From NCBI RefSeq assembly GCF_018403245.1, contig NZ_BOSH01000003.1:496001-560000 (forward strand): a stretch of 64,000 nt of DNA. The letters run 5' to 3'. A model generated the notes under the pieces. That model was given only the letters and a program-made list of their open reading frames with translations. It had not been told where the DNA came from and did no database searches. Shown here piece after piece: positions 25,335-33,299 of the stretch; positions within the stretch are counted from its first letter, which is position 1, and every line of letters begins with the position of its first letter. The stretch comes from Paenibacillus sp. J2TS4 (GTDB lineage Bacteria; Bacillota; Bacilli; Paenibacillales; NBRC-103111). A program made the position numbers and the translations under genes.

Positions 25335-26693
25335 ATGATTTCTAATTGGAATAATAATGTATTGGACAGTATTAAAATCGGTGTCATCGGTTCGGAAGTG
25401 GTTGTCAAAAAAATTAGTAAGGTGCTGAAGGGCTTCCCATCCTTTCAGCCCATTTACTCTGAGTTCACAAATGAAAACGAAGTACCGGCATTGGCCCAAG
25501 AATTGATGGACGAGGTGGAAGTCCTTCTTTTTTCAGGGCCTCTTCCTTATCAAAGGGCCAAGGACAAGCTTAAATTCACCGTCCCGGTTCACTATTTGCC
25601 GCTGACGGGGACCGGACTGTACCGGGCGCTCTTTCGATCCCACAAGCGCTTCGCCGCATCTACACTTTCGGTCGATACCTTAAAGATGCAAATGATCGAA
25701 CCTCCGCTCAACGAGCTGGGCGAGGTTGGTTTTGAAACTGTCGTCTATAATGGAAAGGATCCGTATTCCAAGGAAGAGCTTATCCGCTTTCACCGGAAAA
25801 TCTATGAGGAGTCCGATGGCAAGGCGTGTGCCTTGACTGGGTTGAAATCGGTTGCAGATGAACTGACGGCATTGAAAATCCCGAACGAATGGGTCGTTCC
25901 GACAGAGCAGGATATTATTGTGACGCTGGAACGAGCGCTGTTATCGACCGAAACCCGCAGAAGCAAGGAGTCTCAGATCGTTCTCGGATTAATTGTTATT
26001 GACGATTCGGGCAAGCTCTATGCAACGAAAGCGACCGAGCATGAAGTTCAGAAGCTTAAGCTGGACGTTCATCGCATGCTGCTAGGTTATGTTGAATCAT
26101 TGGATGGGCATTTGACGCATCTGGGCGGGGATGAATATTTATTCATCACAACGCGTGGTATTTTTGAACGGGAAACCGGAGGCTATAAATATATTCCTCT
26201 TGCACACGAAGCAGAGAAGTCGTTCGGCTTCACCCTCAGCATGGGTGTAGGCTTTGGACAGTCTGCCGGCGAAGCCGGCACTCATGCGCGAATCGCTCTT
26301 CGCCAGGCTCGGGAAGCGGGAGGGAATATCAGCTTTATCGTCAGGGAGGACCGGAGTGTTATCGGTCCGCTGGAGATGTCGCAGCCGTTGGAAGTGAATC
26401 TGTCGCTGATTGATTCCAATCTGATCAAGAAGGCGGAGAATAGCGGGATGACGCTGGCCTATTTAAGCAAGCTGGCTGCGCAGGTCGCGCGCAAAGGACA
26501 AACGGATTACACCGCCAAGGAGCTCGCGGCCATTCTGGGAGTAACCATTCGCAGCGTTCATCGCTTTCTGTTACAATGGACAGATAATGGTCTCGTAGAC
26601 ATCGTCGGAGAGCAGCGCAATCCATCTAAAGGAAGACCGAAGCAAATCTATCGCCTCCTGTTTATTGACAATCAGCAGGAAAATGAGCCATAA
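25335..26693 (+). CDS. transcription regulator with GGDEF-like core and C-terminal winged helix
   Basis: A 452-aa protein. Residues 1-190 form an alpha/beta sensor-like region reminiscent of periplasmic-binding or PrpR-type folds (KIGVIGSEVVVKKISKVL). Residues about 205-335 look like a GGDEF-type domain: HLGGDEYLFIT at 262-271, SMGVGFG at 302-308 and ALRQAREAGGN at 321-331. Residues 385-445 are a winged helix (YTAKELAAILGVTIRSVHRFLLQW). A GGDEF-like core joined to a DNA-binding domain is rare; it might sense a nucleotide rather than make c-di-GMP. It lies 39 bp after the M20 gene behind TTGGAGG, and probably controls that operon or the SIS unit downstream. Confidence 0.75.
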   Translation: MISNWNNNVLDSIKIGVIGSEVVVKKISKVLKGFPSFQPIYSEFTNENEVPALAQELMDEVEVLLFSGPLPYQRAKDKLKFTVPVHYLPLTGTGLYRALFRSHKRFAASTLSVDTLKMQMIEPPLNELGEVGFETVVYNGKDPYSKEELIRFHRKIYEESDGKACALTGLKSVADELTALKIPNEWVVPTEQDIIVTLERALLSTETRRSKESQIVLGLIVIDDSGKLYATKATEHEVQKLKLDVHRMLLGYVESLDGHLTHLGGDEYLFITTRGIFERETGGYKYIPLAHEAEKSFGFTLSMGVGFGQSAGEAGTHARIALRQAREAGGNISFIVREDRSVIGPLEMSQPLEVNLSLIDSNLIKKAENSGMTLAYLSKLAAQVARKGQTDYTAKELAAILGVTIRSVHRFLLQWTDNGLVDIVGEQRNPSKGRPKQIYRLLFIDNQQENEP

Positions 26694-26794
26694 AACAGAC
26701 TATAGGATAGACATTTTAAAAGAAGGTGCAAAGTCACGACCAAGAAAACGACCGATAACAATGACCATTTTGATTGAATTGATAATAATTATGA

Positions 26795-26844
26795 TTGAAT
26801 CTTTCAAAAATAAGACTTATAATTTCATTATAATCTTATTTTTG
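26795..26844 (+). promoter_or_regulatory. sigma-A promoter overlapped by a 40-bp palindrome
   Basis: TTGAAT (26795-26800), a 17-bp gap, then TATAAT (26818-26823). A near-perfect palindrome from 26805 to 26844, with arms CAAAAATAAGA and TCTTATTTTTG plus inner TTATAAT/ATTATAA, covers the -10 and start region, as a repressor operator would. TTATGATTG (26789-26797) at the -35 recurs at 33100-33108. The likely repressor is the DeoR-type protein two genes downstream. Confidence 0.75.
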
Positions 26845-26864
26845 TTAAAAGGAGCGATTTAATC

Positions 26865-27914
26865 ATGGAATTCGGTAAATTCACTTACCCTGAAATTTCT
26901 GCTCAGCATGAAGCGATTCGTGCAGCCTTGGTCAAGGCGGAGCAAAGCAAGGCCTGGATCGATAAGTACATTGCCAACCAACAATTTGACGAGGTCATTT
27001 TTATCGGCTCGGGCTCTTCTTTCTATCAGGCCCAAACGATGGCCGCCACATTCCGCAAGTGGATGGGAAGAGATGCATCCGCATGGCCGTCTTCGGAAAT
27101 TTTCTTGTTTAGAGATCAGGCGGCTGCAGCCGGACGTCAGTATTTGCTCGTAGGGGTTTCCCGTTCGGGAGAGTCAACGGAAGTTATTGTTGCGCTGGAT
27201 TCTGTTAAGGATTTATCGAACTGGACCATCTGCGGAATTACATGCTACGCCGACAGCAAGCTGGGACAAATGGCGGAAAGTCTCGTATCTGAGCTCGGCC
27301 AGGAGAAGAGCACCGTCATGACGAAATCTTTCAGCAGCATGACTTATATGATGCAAGCGGCTATCGCCATCGGTTCCGGCAAGGCGGAGCTGCTGGACGA
27401 GATTCGCAAGGTGGCGGAATTGGACGAGCAGGTGGTCCAGGCGGCGGATGGAACGGCTAAAGCGGTAGCTCCGACGAAATTCAGCAAATATGTTTATTTG
27501 GGAATGGGAGCTTATTTTGGCCTCGCCCAGGAAGCTTGTCTGAAAATTAAAGAGATGTCTTATGTTTGGACCGAAAGCTTCGGAACATTGGAATTCCGCC
27601 ATGGCCCGAAATCGATCGTCGATCAGAATACATTCCTGTGCGTCCTCGTGTCCGAGCAAGCAAGAAGCTACGAATTGAAAGTAGCTGAGGAAATGAAAGC
27701 CTACGGCGCACATGTTATGTTGATCACAGCCAGCAAAGGTGAGGATACCGCGTTCGCGGATACCGTCTTCGAGGTAGGCGGCCGGGAGCTATCCGATGAA
27801 GCCAGAAGTGTGCTATATTTGCCAGTCCTGCAATATCTTGGTTATTACACGGCTCTGAATCTGGGAGTAGATCCGGACAGTCCTCGTAACTTGACCCAGG
27901 TAGTCAAGCTCTAA
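26865..27914 (+). CDS. double SIS-domain sugar isomerase/deaminase (AgaS/FrlB/GlmS-C-like)
   Basis: A 349-aa protein with two sugar-isomerase (SIS) domains and no glutaminase domain. The first has FIGSGSSFYQAQTMA and LVGVSRSGESTEVI; the second has YLGMGAYFGLAQEACLKIKEM and TESFGTLEFRHGPKSIV, the block seen in GlmS C-terminal halves, AgaS and FrlB. Such enzymes deaminate or deglycate amino-sugar phosphates. AAAAGGAGCG precedes ATG 26865. It leads a unit with the DeoR regulator and ROK kinase, so its substrate is probably an amino-sugar phosphate made by that kinase. The exact sugar is unknown. Confidence 0.88.
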   Translation: MEFGKFTYPEISAQHEAIRAALVKAEQSKAWIDKYIANQQFDEVIFIGSGSSFYQAQTMAATFRKWMGRDASAWPSSEIFLFRDQAAAAGRQYLLVGVSRSGESTEVIVALDSVKDLSNWTICGITCYADSKLGQMAESLVSELGQEKSTVMTKSFSSMTYMMQAAIAIGSGKAELLDEIRKVAELDEQVVQAADGTAKAVAPTKFSKYVYLGMGAYFGLAQEACLKIKEMSYVWTESFGTLEFRHGPKSIVDQNTFLCVLVSEQARSYELKVAEEMKAYGAHVMLITASKGEDTAFADTVFEVGGRELSDEARSVLYLPVLQYLGYYTALNLGVDPDSPRNLTQVVKL

Positions 27915-27968
27915 ATGTCTGGCGTAGAGTGAACAGGCTCTAAAAAAGTCTAGTATGGAGTGAACGAA

Positions 27969-28784
27969 ATGATGGCTGGATCCAGCTCTTCCAAAGGAAA
28001 GCAAAGGCGCGACAGTATTCTGAATATGCTAAAACAGAATGGGCGATTGACGGTGCAAGAAATTGTCGAGGCCTTCGCTTGCTCTGAAGCGACCGCACGC
28101 CGTGATCTGGATATGCTGGAGAAGACGGAGCCGATCATCCGCACGATAGGCGGGGCTTTATATGATGGGTTTAGCGCCACAAGGGAAATTTCGTTCACCG
28201 AGCGCAAGCATTATGCCTGGATCGAGAAGGAACTGATTGCCGAGAAGGCGGCTTCGCTGATCGAGGAAGGTGATGTTATCGGGTTGTCCGGCGGGACGAC
28301 TACTTATTTGATCGCCAAGGCGTTGAAGATGCGGCGAGGGATTACGGTTGTGACCAATGCTGTTAACATTGCTGTGGAGCTGGCAGATAACGACGAGATC
28401 CAGATTGTTGTGATCGGCGGCATTATGCGCAACAAGAGCTTCGAGCTATGTGGGCCGCTGGCAGAGAAAATGGTCGAGAACTTGAATATCGGCAAAATGT
28501 TTCTCGGGATCGACGGCATCTCCTCGCAAGGCGTGTCCACTTATTCGGAATCCGAGGCGCAAATCGCCAAAGCGCTGATCAAAAGGTCGGGACAAACCTA
28601 TGCGGTGTTCGATCAATCCAAGGTCGATAAAAATTCGTTATTCTCCATTGCGCCGTTATCTTCCATTTATGCCTGTATAACGGATGCCCGGAACATCGGC
28701 GAAGAACTTGGTCAGGAGTTGGAAAATATTGGCGTGAAGCAATATTTAGTTCAATCGAGTGGAAAAAGAGAGGGAAACGTATGA
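27969..28784 (+). CDS. DeoR/GlpR-family transcription regulator
   Basis: A 271-aa repressor-type protein. The N-terminal winged helix reads RRDSILNMLKQNGRLTVQEIVEAFACSEATARRDLDMLE, and the DeoRC effector domain carries IGLSGGTTTYLIAKAL and VVTNAVNIAVEL. These proteins respond to sugar phosphates. ATG 27969 is chosen for its spacing from ATGGAG (27955-27960); a GTG at 27960 overlaps that site. It overlaps the ROK gene as ATGA. The palindrome at 26805-26844 is its most likely target. Confidence 0.92.
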   Translation: MMAGSSSSKGKQRRDSILNMLKQNGRLTVQEIVEAFACSEATARRDLDMLEKTEPIIRTIGGALYDGFSATREISFTERKHYAWIEKELIAEKAASLIEEGDVIGLSGGTTTYLIAKALKMRRGITVVTNAVNIAVELADNDEIQIVVIGGIMRNKSFELCGPLAEKMVENLNIGKMFLGIDGISSQGVSTYSESEAQIAKALIKRSGQTYAVFDQSKVDKNSLFSIAPLSSIYACITDARNIGEELGQELENIGVKQYLVQSSGKREGNV

Positions 28785-29740
28785 AGTATTATGCCGGTGT
28801 CGATTTAGGCGGTACCAATATCGTTTGCGGACTCCTGGATGAACAATTTCAACTGCTCCGCAAGCTCAAGCTTCCAACGGAAGCAGCCAAGGGCGGAGAT
28901 CACGTCGTGGCAAAAATTGCCGGAATGATCGATGAACTGATCTCTCAACATAACATCACCCGTGAGGATGTACAGGCGATCGGTGCCGGAATTCCGGGCT
29001 TGATTAACCCTGTCGACGGAATTTGCAATTTCTCGGCCAATCTATCCTGGAAAGATTTCAGAGTTAGCGAGAAGCTGAATCAATTGTTGGGTATTCCCGT
29101 GTACATTGATAACGATGTTCGTATGTATGTTTTGGGTGAAGCAGCCAGAGGAAGCGGTCAGGGCTATCCTGTTGTGTTAGGCATCACGATTGGTACCGGA
29201 GTCGCGGCCGCTTTGGTAGAGAACGGCAGGCTGTACTATGGAGGTTCCTTCATTGCCGGTGAAATCGGTCATATTCGGATGGACGGGGAGGAGGCCGTAT
29301 GCGGCTGCGGTTTAACCGGTTGTCTGGAGACGGTTGCCTCTGCAACCGGTCTGGCCAGGCAGGCGCGTGAAGCGGTGAAGAGCGGGGTTCCCACCATTAT
29401 GTCTTCCATGGTGCCCGATCCGTCGGCTTTAACGGCTACCCATCTATCCCAGGCATATGACCGCGGTGACCAGGCCGCCATCGACATTATGACTCATACC
29501 GGTAAATTGCTTGGCAAAGGGCTATCCTATGCCGTAACGCTGCTTAATCCGGACGTCATCGTCATCGGGGGCGGCGGCGCCAATGCCGGAGAAAGGCTGC
29601 TCGGTCCCATGAAGCAGGAGCTGCAGCGGCTGGTGCTGCCCATGTACTGGAATCACCTGGAGATCAAAACAGCCGAGCTGCTGGATGATGCCGGAGTGAT
29701 TGGGAGCGCCGTTAACGCCTGCAACCGGGTGCAGCAATAA
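28781..29740 (+). CDS. ROK-family sugar kinase
   Basis: A 319-aa kinase. The ATP loop GVDLGGTNIVCGLLDE is at residues 5-20, the catalytic region VYIDNDVRMYVLGEA near 106, the zinc motif CGCGLTGCLETVASATGL near 170, and PDVIVIGGGGAN near 260. It presumably phosphorylates the sugar acted on by the SIS protein of the same operon. Glucokinase, N-acetylglucosamine kinase and allose kinase are alternatives that sequence alone does not separate. Confidence 0.9.
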   Translation: MKYYAGVDLGGTNIVCGLLDEQFQLLRKLKLPTEAAKGGDHVVAKIAGMIDELISQHNITREDVQAIGAGIPGLINPVDGICNFSANLSWKDFRVSEKLNQLLGIPVYIDNDVRMYVLGEAARGSGQGYPVVLGITIGTGVAAALVENGRLYYGGSFIAGEIGHIRMDGEEAVCGCGLTGCLETVASATGLARQAREAVKSGVPTIMSSMVPDPSALTATHLSQAYDRGDQAAIDIMTHTGKLLGKGLSYAVTLLNPDVIVIGGGGANAGERLLGPMKQELQRLVLPMYWNHLEIKTAELLDDAGVIGSAVNACNRVQQ

Positions 29741-30006
29741 CGTTAATGCAAGGCCCCAGGCCAGACCAGACCTGACCAGACCAGACTGCTATACTGCCGC
29801 AAGACAGCCGGTTTGGCTTATAATGGCTTTAATGTTGCTTATATATGGGCCGCTGGCCGGGATTAATCCATTGCGCATATATTAATTAATTGCGCTGGAC
29901 TTATTTTTTGTAATTATCAGGATAACTTATGTACGTTTCATTAAACCGCAGATTGCGGCAGGCTCCCAAATCAACGGGCATCTGGATAAGGATAGCCTGA
30001 AATACA

Positions 30007-30042
30007 AGAACCGTCTGGATTTGACAGACGGTTCTTTTTTTC
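30007..30042 (+). terminator. strong Rho-independent terminator
   Basis: AAGAACCGTCTG and CAGACGGTTCTT form a 12-bp stem around GATTTGA, followed by a run of seven T. It lies 267 bp after the ROK gene, so it either ends that operon's long 3' tail or belongs to an unrecognised transcript. Confidence 0.85.
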
Positions 30043-30306
30043 TCTAACATCATATGAAAGATTCGCAATTATAACTTTGCTGATCTTTCACCGCGAAACG
30101 TTATTCCGCCATTAAAGGACCGGTATAGCCGGTTACACCTGCCATCTACAGAATGAAAAAGTTCTCGCGGCCATTCTTGTAATAAGGGCGAATATCGGTG
30201 CTATTAAAATGATCGGGATAAGTTATCGAGGGGGGAAAGTGGTTCGCTTCCAAATGTAGGAAGGAATGCAAATGTGCAGTCAATGGACGACTTTTGTCCT
30301 TATTTC

Positions 30307-30340
30307 GACGAATCTACTGCAAATGTGCAGTAGATTCGTC
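30307..30340. repeat. perfect 15-bp inverted repeat
   Basis: GACGAATCTACTGCA and TGCAGTAGATTCGTC are separated by AATG. A related AATGTGCAG word occurs at 30270-30279. There is no T-run. It could be a REP-like hairpin, since similar AAATGTGCAGT words are common between genes in this genus, as I recall. Confidence 0.6.
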
Positions 30341-30479
30341 CATTTCGGCCCGAAAACGGGCGGATCTAAAGATTTGACTGTAGAAATGCAGGCGATGGTT
30401 TGAAAAGAGCGGATTCCTGCCAAAAGGATTGCACAATTGCAGTCGATTGTCAGCGGGGGCCGTGTCGCGGCACGCGCAA

Positions 30480-30655
30480 TTCGCCAGCGCCTATACGCCC
30501 CGCCAGCGCCCCGCCTGTCCCTGTGCCCCGCCAGTGCCCCGCCAGCGTCTGCACCCCGCCAGCGTCTGCACCCCGCCAGCGCCTGCACCCCGCCAGCGCC
30601 TACGCCTGCACCCCGCCAGTGCCTACGCCTGCGTCTGTACAGCGCCTGCGCCTAA
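30480..30655. repeat. GC-rich tandem repeat, ~17-bp unit
   Basis: The unit CGCCAGCGCCTGCACCC and its variants (CGCCAGCGTCTGCACCC, CGCCAGTGCC, TACGCCTGCACC) repeat about eight to ten times. GC content is far above the surroundings. It produces Pro/Ala-rich frames in all three plus-strand phases with no ribosome site, so it is treated as non-coding. Confidence 0.75.
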
Positions 30656-30859
30656 TCTGCTTAGCACCTACAGTTTACGGTTATCTATCCTCAAGACGCT
30701 GTCAGGCGTTTCCATCGATTGCGGCCTGTAAGTCCTCCTGATGGAAAAATGGATGTATTGGCACAGCGATTTTCATCGGCAGGCCCGCCGTCCCCTAAAG
30801 GATGTCCCTTTGCGGGTAGGGATCCCACTTTCACGTAGTGTACTTAGAATATGGGAGAT

Positions 30860-32041
30860 TTACACCGTTTGTTTGCCTTTGATCCACATGCCGCCGATTT
30901 CCAGCTCGGGAGTCAGCAGCAGGACGTCAGCCTGTTTGCCTGCGGCGATACTGCCGATCGTATCGTACATTCCGAGCATCCGCGCCGGATTGCCGCTGGC
31001 GAGCACACTGGCTTCCGGTACGGTCAGACCGACTTTATCGATGACAAAGCGGAAGGCGGATATCATCGTCAGCGTACTTCCGGCCAGACTGTTGCCCTCC
31101 GTTAGAGTGGCGACGCCGTCCTTCACGGTAACAGGCAGCCCGCCAAGGCTGTATTGTCCGTTGCCCAGGCCGGCTGCGGACATCGCATCGGTAATCAGCA
31201 TCAGATTATGATTCACCTTGGCGCGAGTCAGCAGCTTGATTCCGGCGGGATGGACATGGAACCCGTCAGCGATAATTTCCGCGCTGATCCGATCATCGGT
31301 CAATACCGCGCCGACGGTTCCCGGCTTCCGATGATGAAGGCCAGTCATCGCATTAAAGGTATGGACGGCATGGCTCAGTCCATGCTCTACCGCTTCTTCT
31401 ACGATATCGTAAGAGGCGTCGGTATGGCCGGCCGCGGCCACAACCCCGTTAGACTTCAGCCATTGAATTAATTCATAGGCTCCTTCCGTCTCGGGGGCCA
31501 GAGTCAGCATTTTGATCAAGCCCGGATATTGCTCTGACCACTCTTGGAGCCATTGCTTCTGTGGAGGTACGATAAATGCCGGATTTTGGGCGCCGGGCCA
31601 TTTATGACTGATGAAGGGCCCTTCCAGATGGACCCCGATTAGCTGGGCATAAGGCATTTCCTGACTCGTATAGTCGCTTACTGCCGATAATACGTTGACA
31701 ATGGCTTCGTGAGATGCCGTAACTGTAGTGGCCAGCATAGAGGTCGTACCGTGCTGGCTATGGAAGCGGGTTATGCCATCCAGGCATTCCTTGGTAGCGT
31801 CCATGAAGTCGTGGCCGTAGCCCCCATGGACATGGATATCGATAAAGCCGGGCACAATCCAGCCTTGCTTAGCGTCGATTCGCGTGCCAGCGAACGATTC
31901 CGTCAGCTCCGGATGGCTTCCCCGAAGGCCAATCCAACTAATTTGATCTCCTTCGAGCAGGATTTCACCGTCCGTCAGGACGGAATCTTCCATAACAATC
32001 GAAGCGTTAGTAATTAGAGTCTGAGAAGGATGAGAAGCCAT
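30860..32041 (-). CDS. nagA: N-acetylglucosamine-6-phosphate deacetylase
   Basis: NagA removes acetate from GlcNAc-6-phosphate to give glucosamine-6-phosphate. The protein is 393 aa. Metal and substrate motifs: GFIDIHVHGGYGHDFMD at 65-81, HLEGPFISHKWPGAQNP, AAGHTDASYD, HTFNAMTGLHHRKPG, and the catalytic Asp in LITDAMSAAGLGNGQYSLGG. Its ATG shares one base with the nagB stop (TAATG), so the two are coupled, in the order nagB-nagA. Confidence 0.96.
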   Translation of the reverse strand: MASHPSQTLITNASIVMEDSVLTDGEILLEGDQISWIGLRGSHPELTESFAGTRIDAKQGWIVPGFIDIHVHGGYGHDFMDATKECLDGITRFHSQHGTTSMLATTVTASHEAIVNVLSAVSDYTSQEMPYAQLIGVHLEGPFISHKWPGAQNPAFIVPPQKQWLQEWSEQYPGLIKMLTLAPETEGAYELIQWLKSNGVVAAAGHTDASYDIVEEAVEHGLSHAVHTFNAMTGLHHRKPGTVGAVLTDDRISAEIIADGFHVHPAGIKLLTRAKVNHNLMLITDAMSAAGLGNGQYSLGGLPVTVKDGVATLTEGNSLAGSTLTMISAFRFVIDKVGLTVPEASVLASGNPARMLGMYDTIGSIAAGKQADVLLLTPELEIGGMWIKGKQTV

Positions 32042-32766
32042 TATAGCAGCCTCCCAGCTTCAGAATCCGTCATGACGATCAGCTGGGGATGCAGCTGCAG
32101 GAACGAGGCGGGACATTGCGGGTCTATCGGACCGCGCAGCGCCCGGCGCATAATTTCAGCCTTATCGGATCCTCGGGCTAGAAGCAGGATCGATTTGGAT
32201 TTCATGATCGTTCCTAAGCCGACTGTAATCGCCTTTGTCGGAACTTCGTCAATGGATGCGAAGAAACGGGCGTTTGCTTTCCGGGTTTCCTCGTGAAGCT
32301 CGATCAAGTGGGTTGCGCTTTGCAGCGTATCGCCCGGTTCGTTAAATCCGATGTGACCGTTATGGCCGATTCCGAGGATTTGCACATCGATTCCACCGGC
32401 TTGCCCGATCATCCGGTCGTATCGCTCGCATTCTTGCTGCGGGTCATCGGCATGACCGTCAGGAATATGGGCATTGGCCTCAGGAAGATCGATATGCTGG
32501 AACAGACGGGTGTTCATAAAGGTGTAGTAGCTTTCCGCATGGTCACGGGGCAGTCCTACATATTCGTCAAGATTGAAGGTGGTGGCAGATTGGAAGCTGA
32601 CCCTTCCTTTTTTATAGAATTCCACCAGCTTCTCATAAACTCCAATAGGAGTGGATCCGGTAGCCAGACCAAGCACAGCATTTGCTTTCTGGTGCAGGGT
32701 GGCTGTTAATAATCCAGCTGCGGCCTCATTTAATTCTTCATTGGATGGAAAAGTGAGCACATTCAT
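32041..32766 (-). CDS. nagB: glucosamine-6-phosphate deaminase
   Basis: NagB converts glucosamine-6-phosphate to fructose-6-phosphate and ammonia. It is 241 aa, the short Bacillus-type form without the E. coli allosteric tail. Motifs: VLGLATGSTPIGVYEKLV at 31-48, TFNLDEYVGL with Asp67 as catalytic base, ILGIGHNGHIGFNEPG, and TVGLGTIMKSKSILLLARG. GGAGG precedes ATG 32766. A hairpin-forming inverted repeat lies about 30 bp upstream. Confidence 0.96.
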   Translation of the reverse strand: MNVLTFPSNEELNEAAAGLLTATLHQKANAVLGLATGSTPIGVYEKLVEFYKKGRVSFQSATTFNLDEYVGLPRDHAESYYTFMNTRLFQHIDLPEANAHIPDGHADDPQQECERYDRMIGQAGGIDVQILGIGHNGHIGFNEPGDTLQSATHLIELHEETRKANARFFASIDEVPTKAITVGLGTIMKSKSILLLARGSDKAEIMRRALRGPIDPQCPASFLQLHPQLIVMTDSEAGRLL

Positions 32767-32792
32767 TCTTTATCTAACCTCCGGATTGTTGT

Positions 32793-32817
32793 GCGGACGA
32801 AAGAAAGTTCTGTCCGC
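32793..32817 (-). promoter_or_regulatory. inverted repeat upstream of nagB
   Basis: GCGGAC and GTCCGC are separated by 13 bp, about 27 bp before the nagB start on the minus strand. It could be an operator or a leader hairpin. No known regulator consensus was matched. Confidence 0.4.
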
Positions 32818-33074
32818 CTTGTAAATGAAAATAGAAGCCCGGCGTATAGTGTCATCGGCTGCTTAGTAAAATGTAATACAGGGTATTGGTAGCCAACAGT
32901 CCTCTGCCGTAAACAGAGCCCATTGAACCGCTATGATCTATCGTAAGCGGTTAGCCGTATTCCGCTTGTCCCAAACGGGATCACTATCCGGAACTCCTAT
33001 CTAACTCATAATAGTCCTAATTTAACTGTAAAGTTTCTGCGAGTGTATGTCAATAAACAAGAAGGCTTATAACG

Positions 33075-33108
33075 ATCATAATTGTAATTGTGATCAATTT
33101 TATGATTG
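33075..33108. promoter_or_regulatory. possible operator between nagB and the TIM-barrel isomerase gene
   Basis: ATCATAA (33075-33081) and TTATGAT (33100-33106) form an inverted pair. TTATGATTG is identical to the word on the -35 of the SIS operon at 26789-26797. The rest of the 533-bp gap 32767-33299 is AT-rich and shows no gene. Confidence 0.4.
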
Positions 33109-33230
33109 TAAACGTCATTTTTATTGCTAATAACGCAAATAAGTTATTTTCAGGCGTGAGCGCCTGGAGGTGCGATATGGAGCCGGATCGACCGTAAAAA
33201 TCTTTATTGCTAATATATAGCCGGAAAACA

Positions 33231-33259
33231 TTGACTAGCTACAGGACGGCTTATAAACT
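33231..33259 (+). promoter_or_regulatory. sigma-A-like promoter for the isomerase gene
   Basis: TTGACT (33231-33236), a 17-bp spacer, then TAAACT (33254-33259), about 40 bp before ATG 33300. TATAAA at 33252 gives an alternative -10 with a shorter spacer. Confidence 0.5.
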
Positions 33260-33299
33260 ATAGGGGGAATTATTAAAATTACGGGATAGGAGTGTAGAC

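Larger units (their letters stand above)
29741..30859. other. 1.1-kb intergenic region with terminator, hairpin and GC-rich tandem repeats
   Basis: This gap lies between the convergent ROK gene and nagA. It begins with a short CCAGACCAGACCTGACCAG repetition at about 29760-29786, then a terminator (30007-30042), a long perfect hairpin (30307-30340) and a 17-bp tandem repeat (about 30480-30655). Frames crossing the repeat are compositional artefacts. I find no supported gene. Confidence 0.6.

Noticed and set aside
29900..30045. Protein-like tail reading into the terminator at 30007
   Set aside because: A frame is open over about 35 codons but has no start or ribosome site and simply reads through the terminator stem.
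30400..30741. Three Pro/Ala/Cys-rich frames of 72-113 codons
   Set aside because: All three phases of the same GC-rich tandem repeat are open, and none has a ribosome site.
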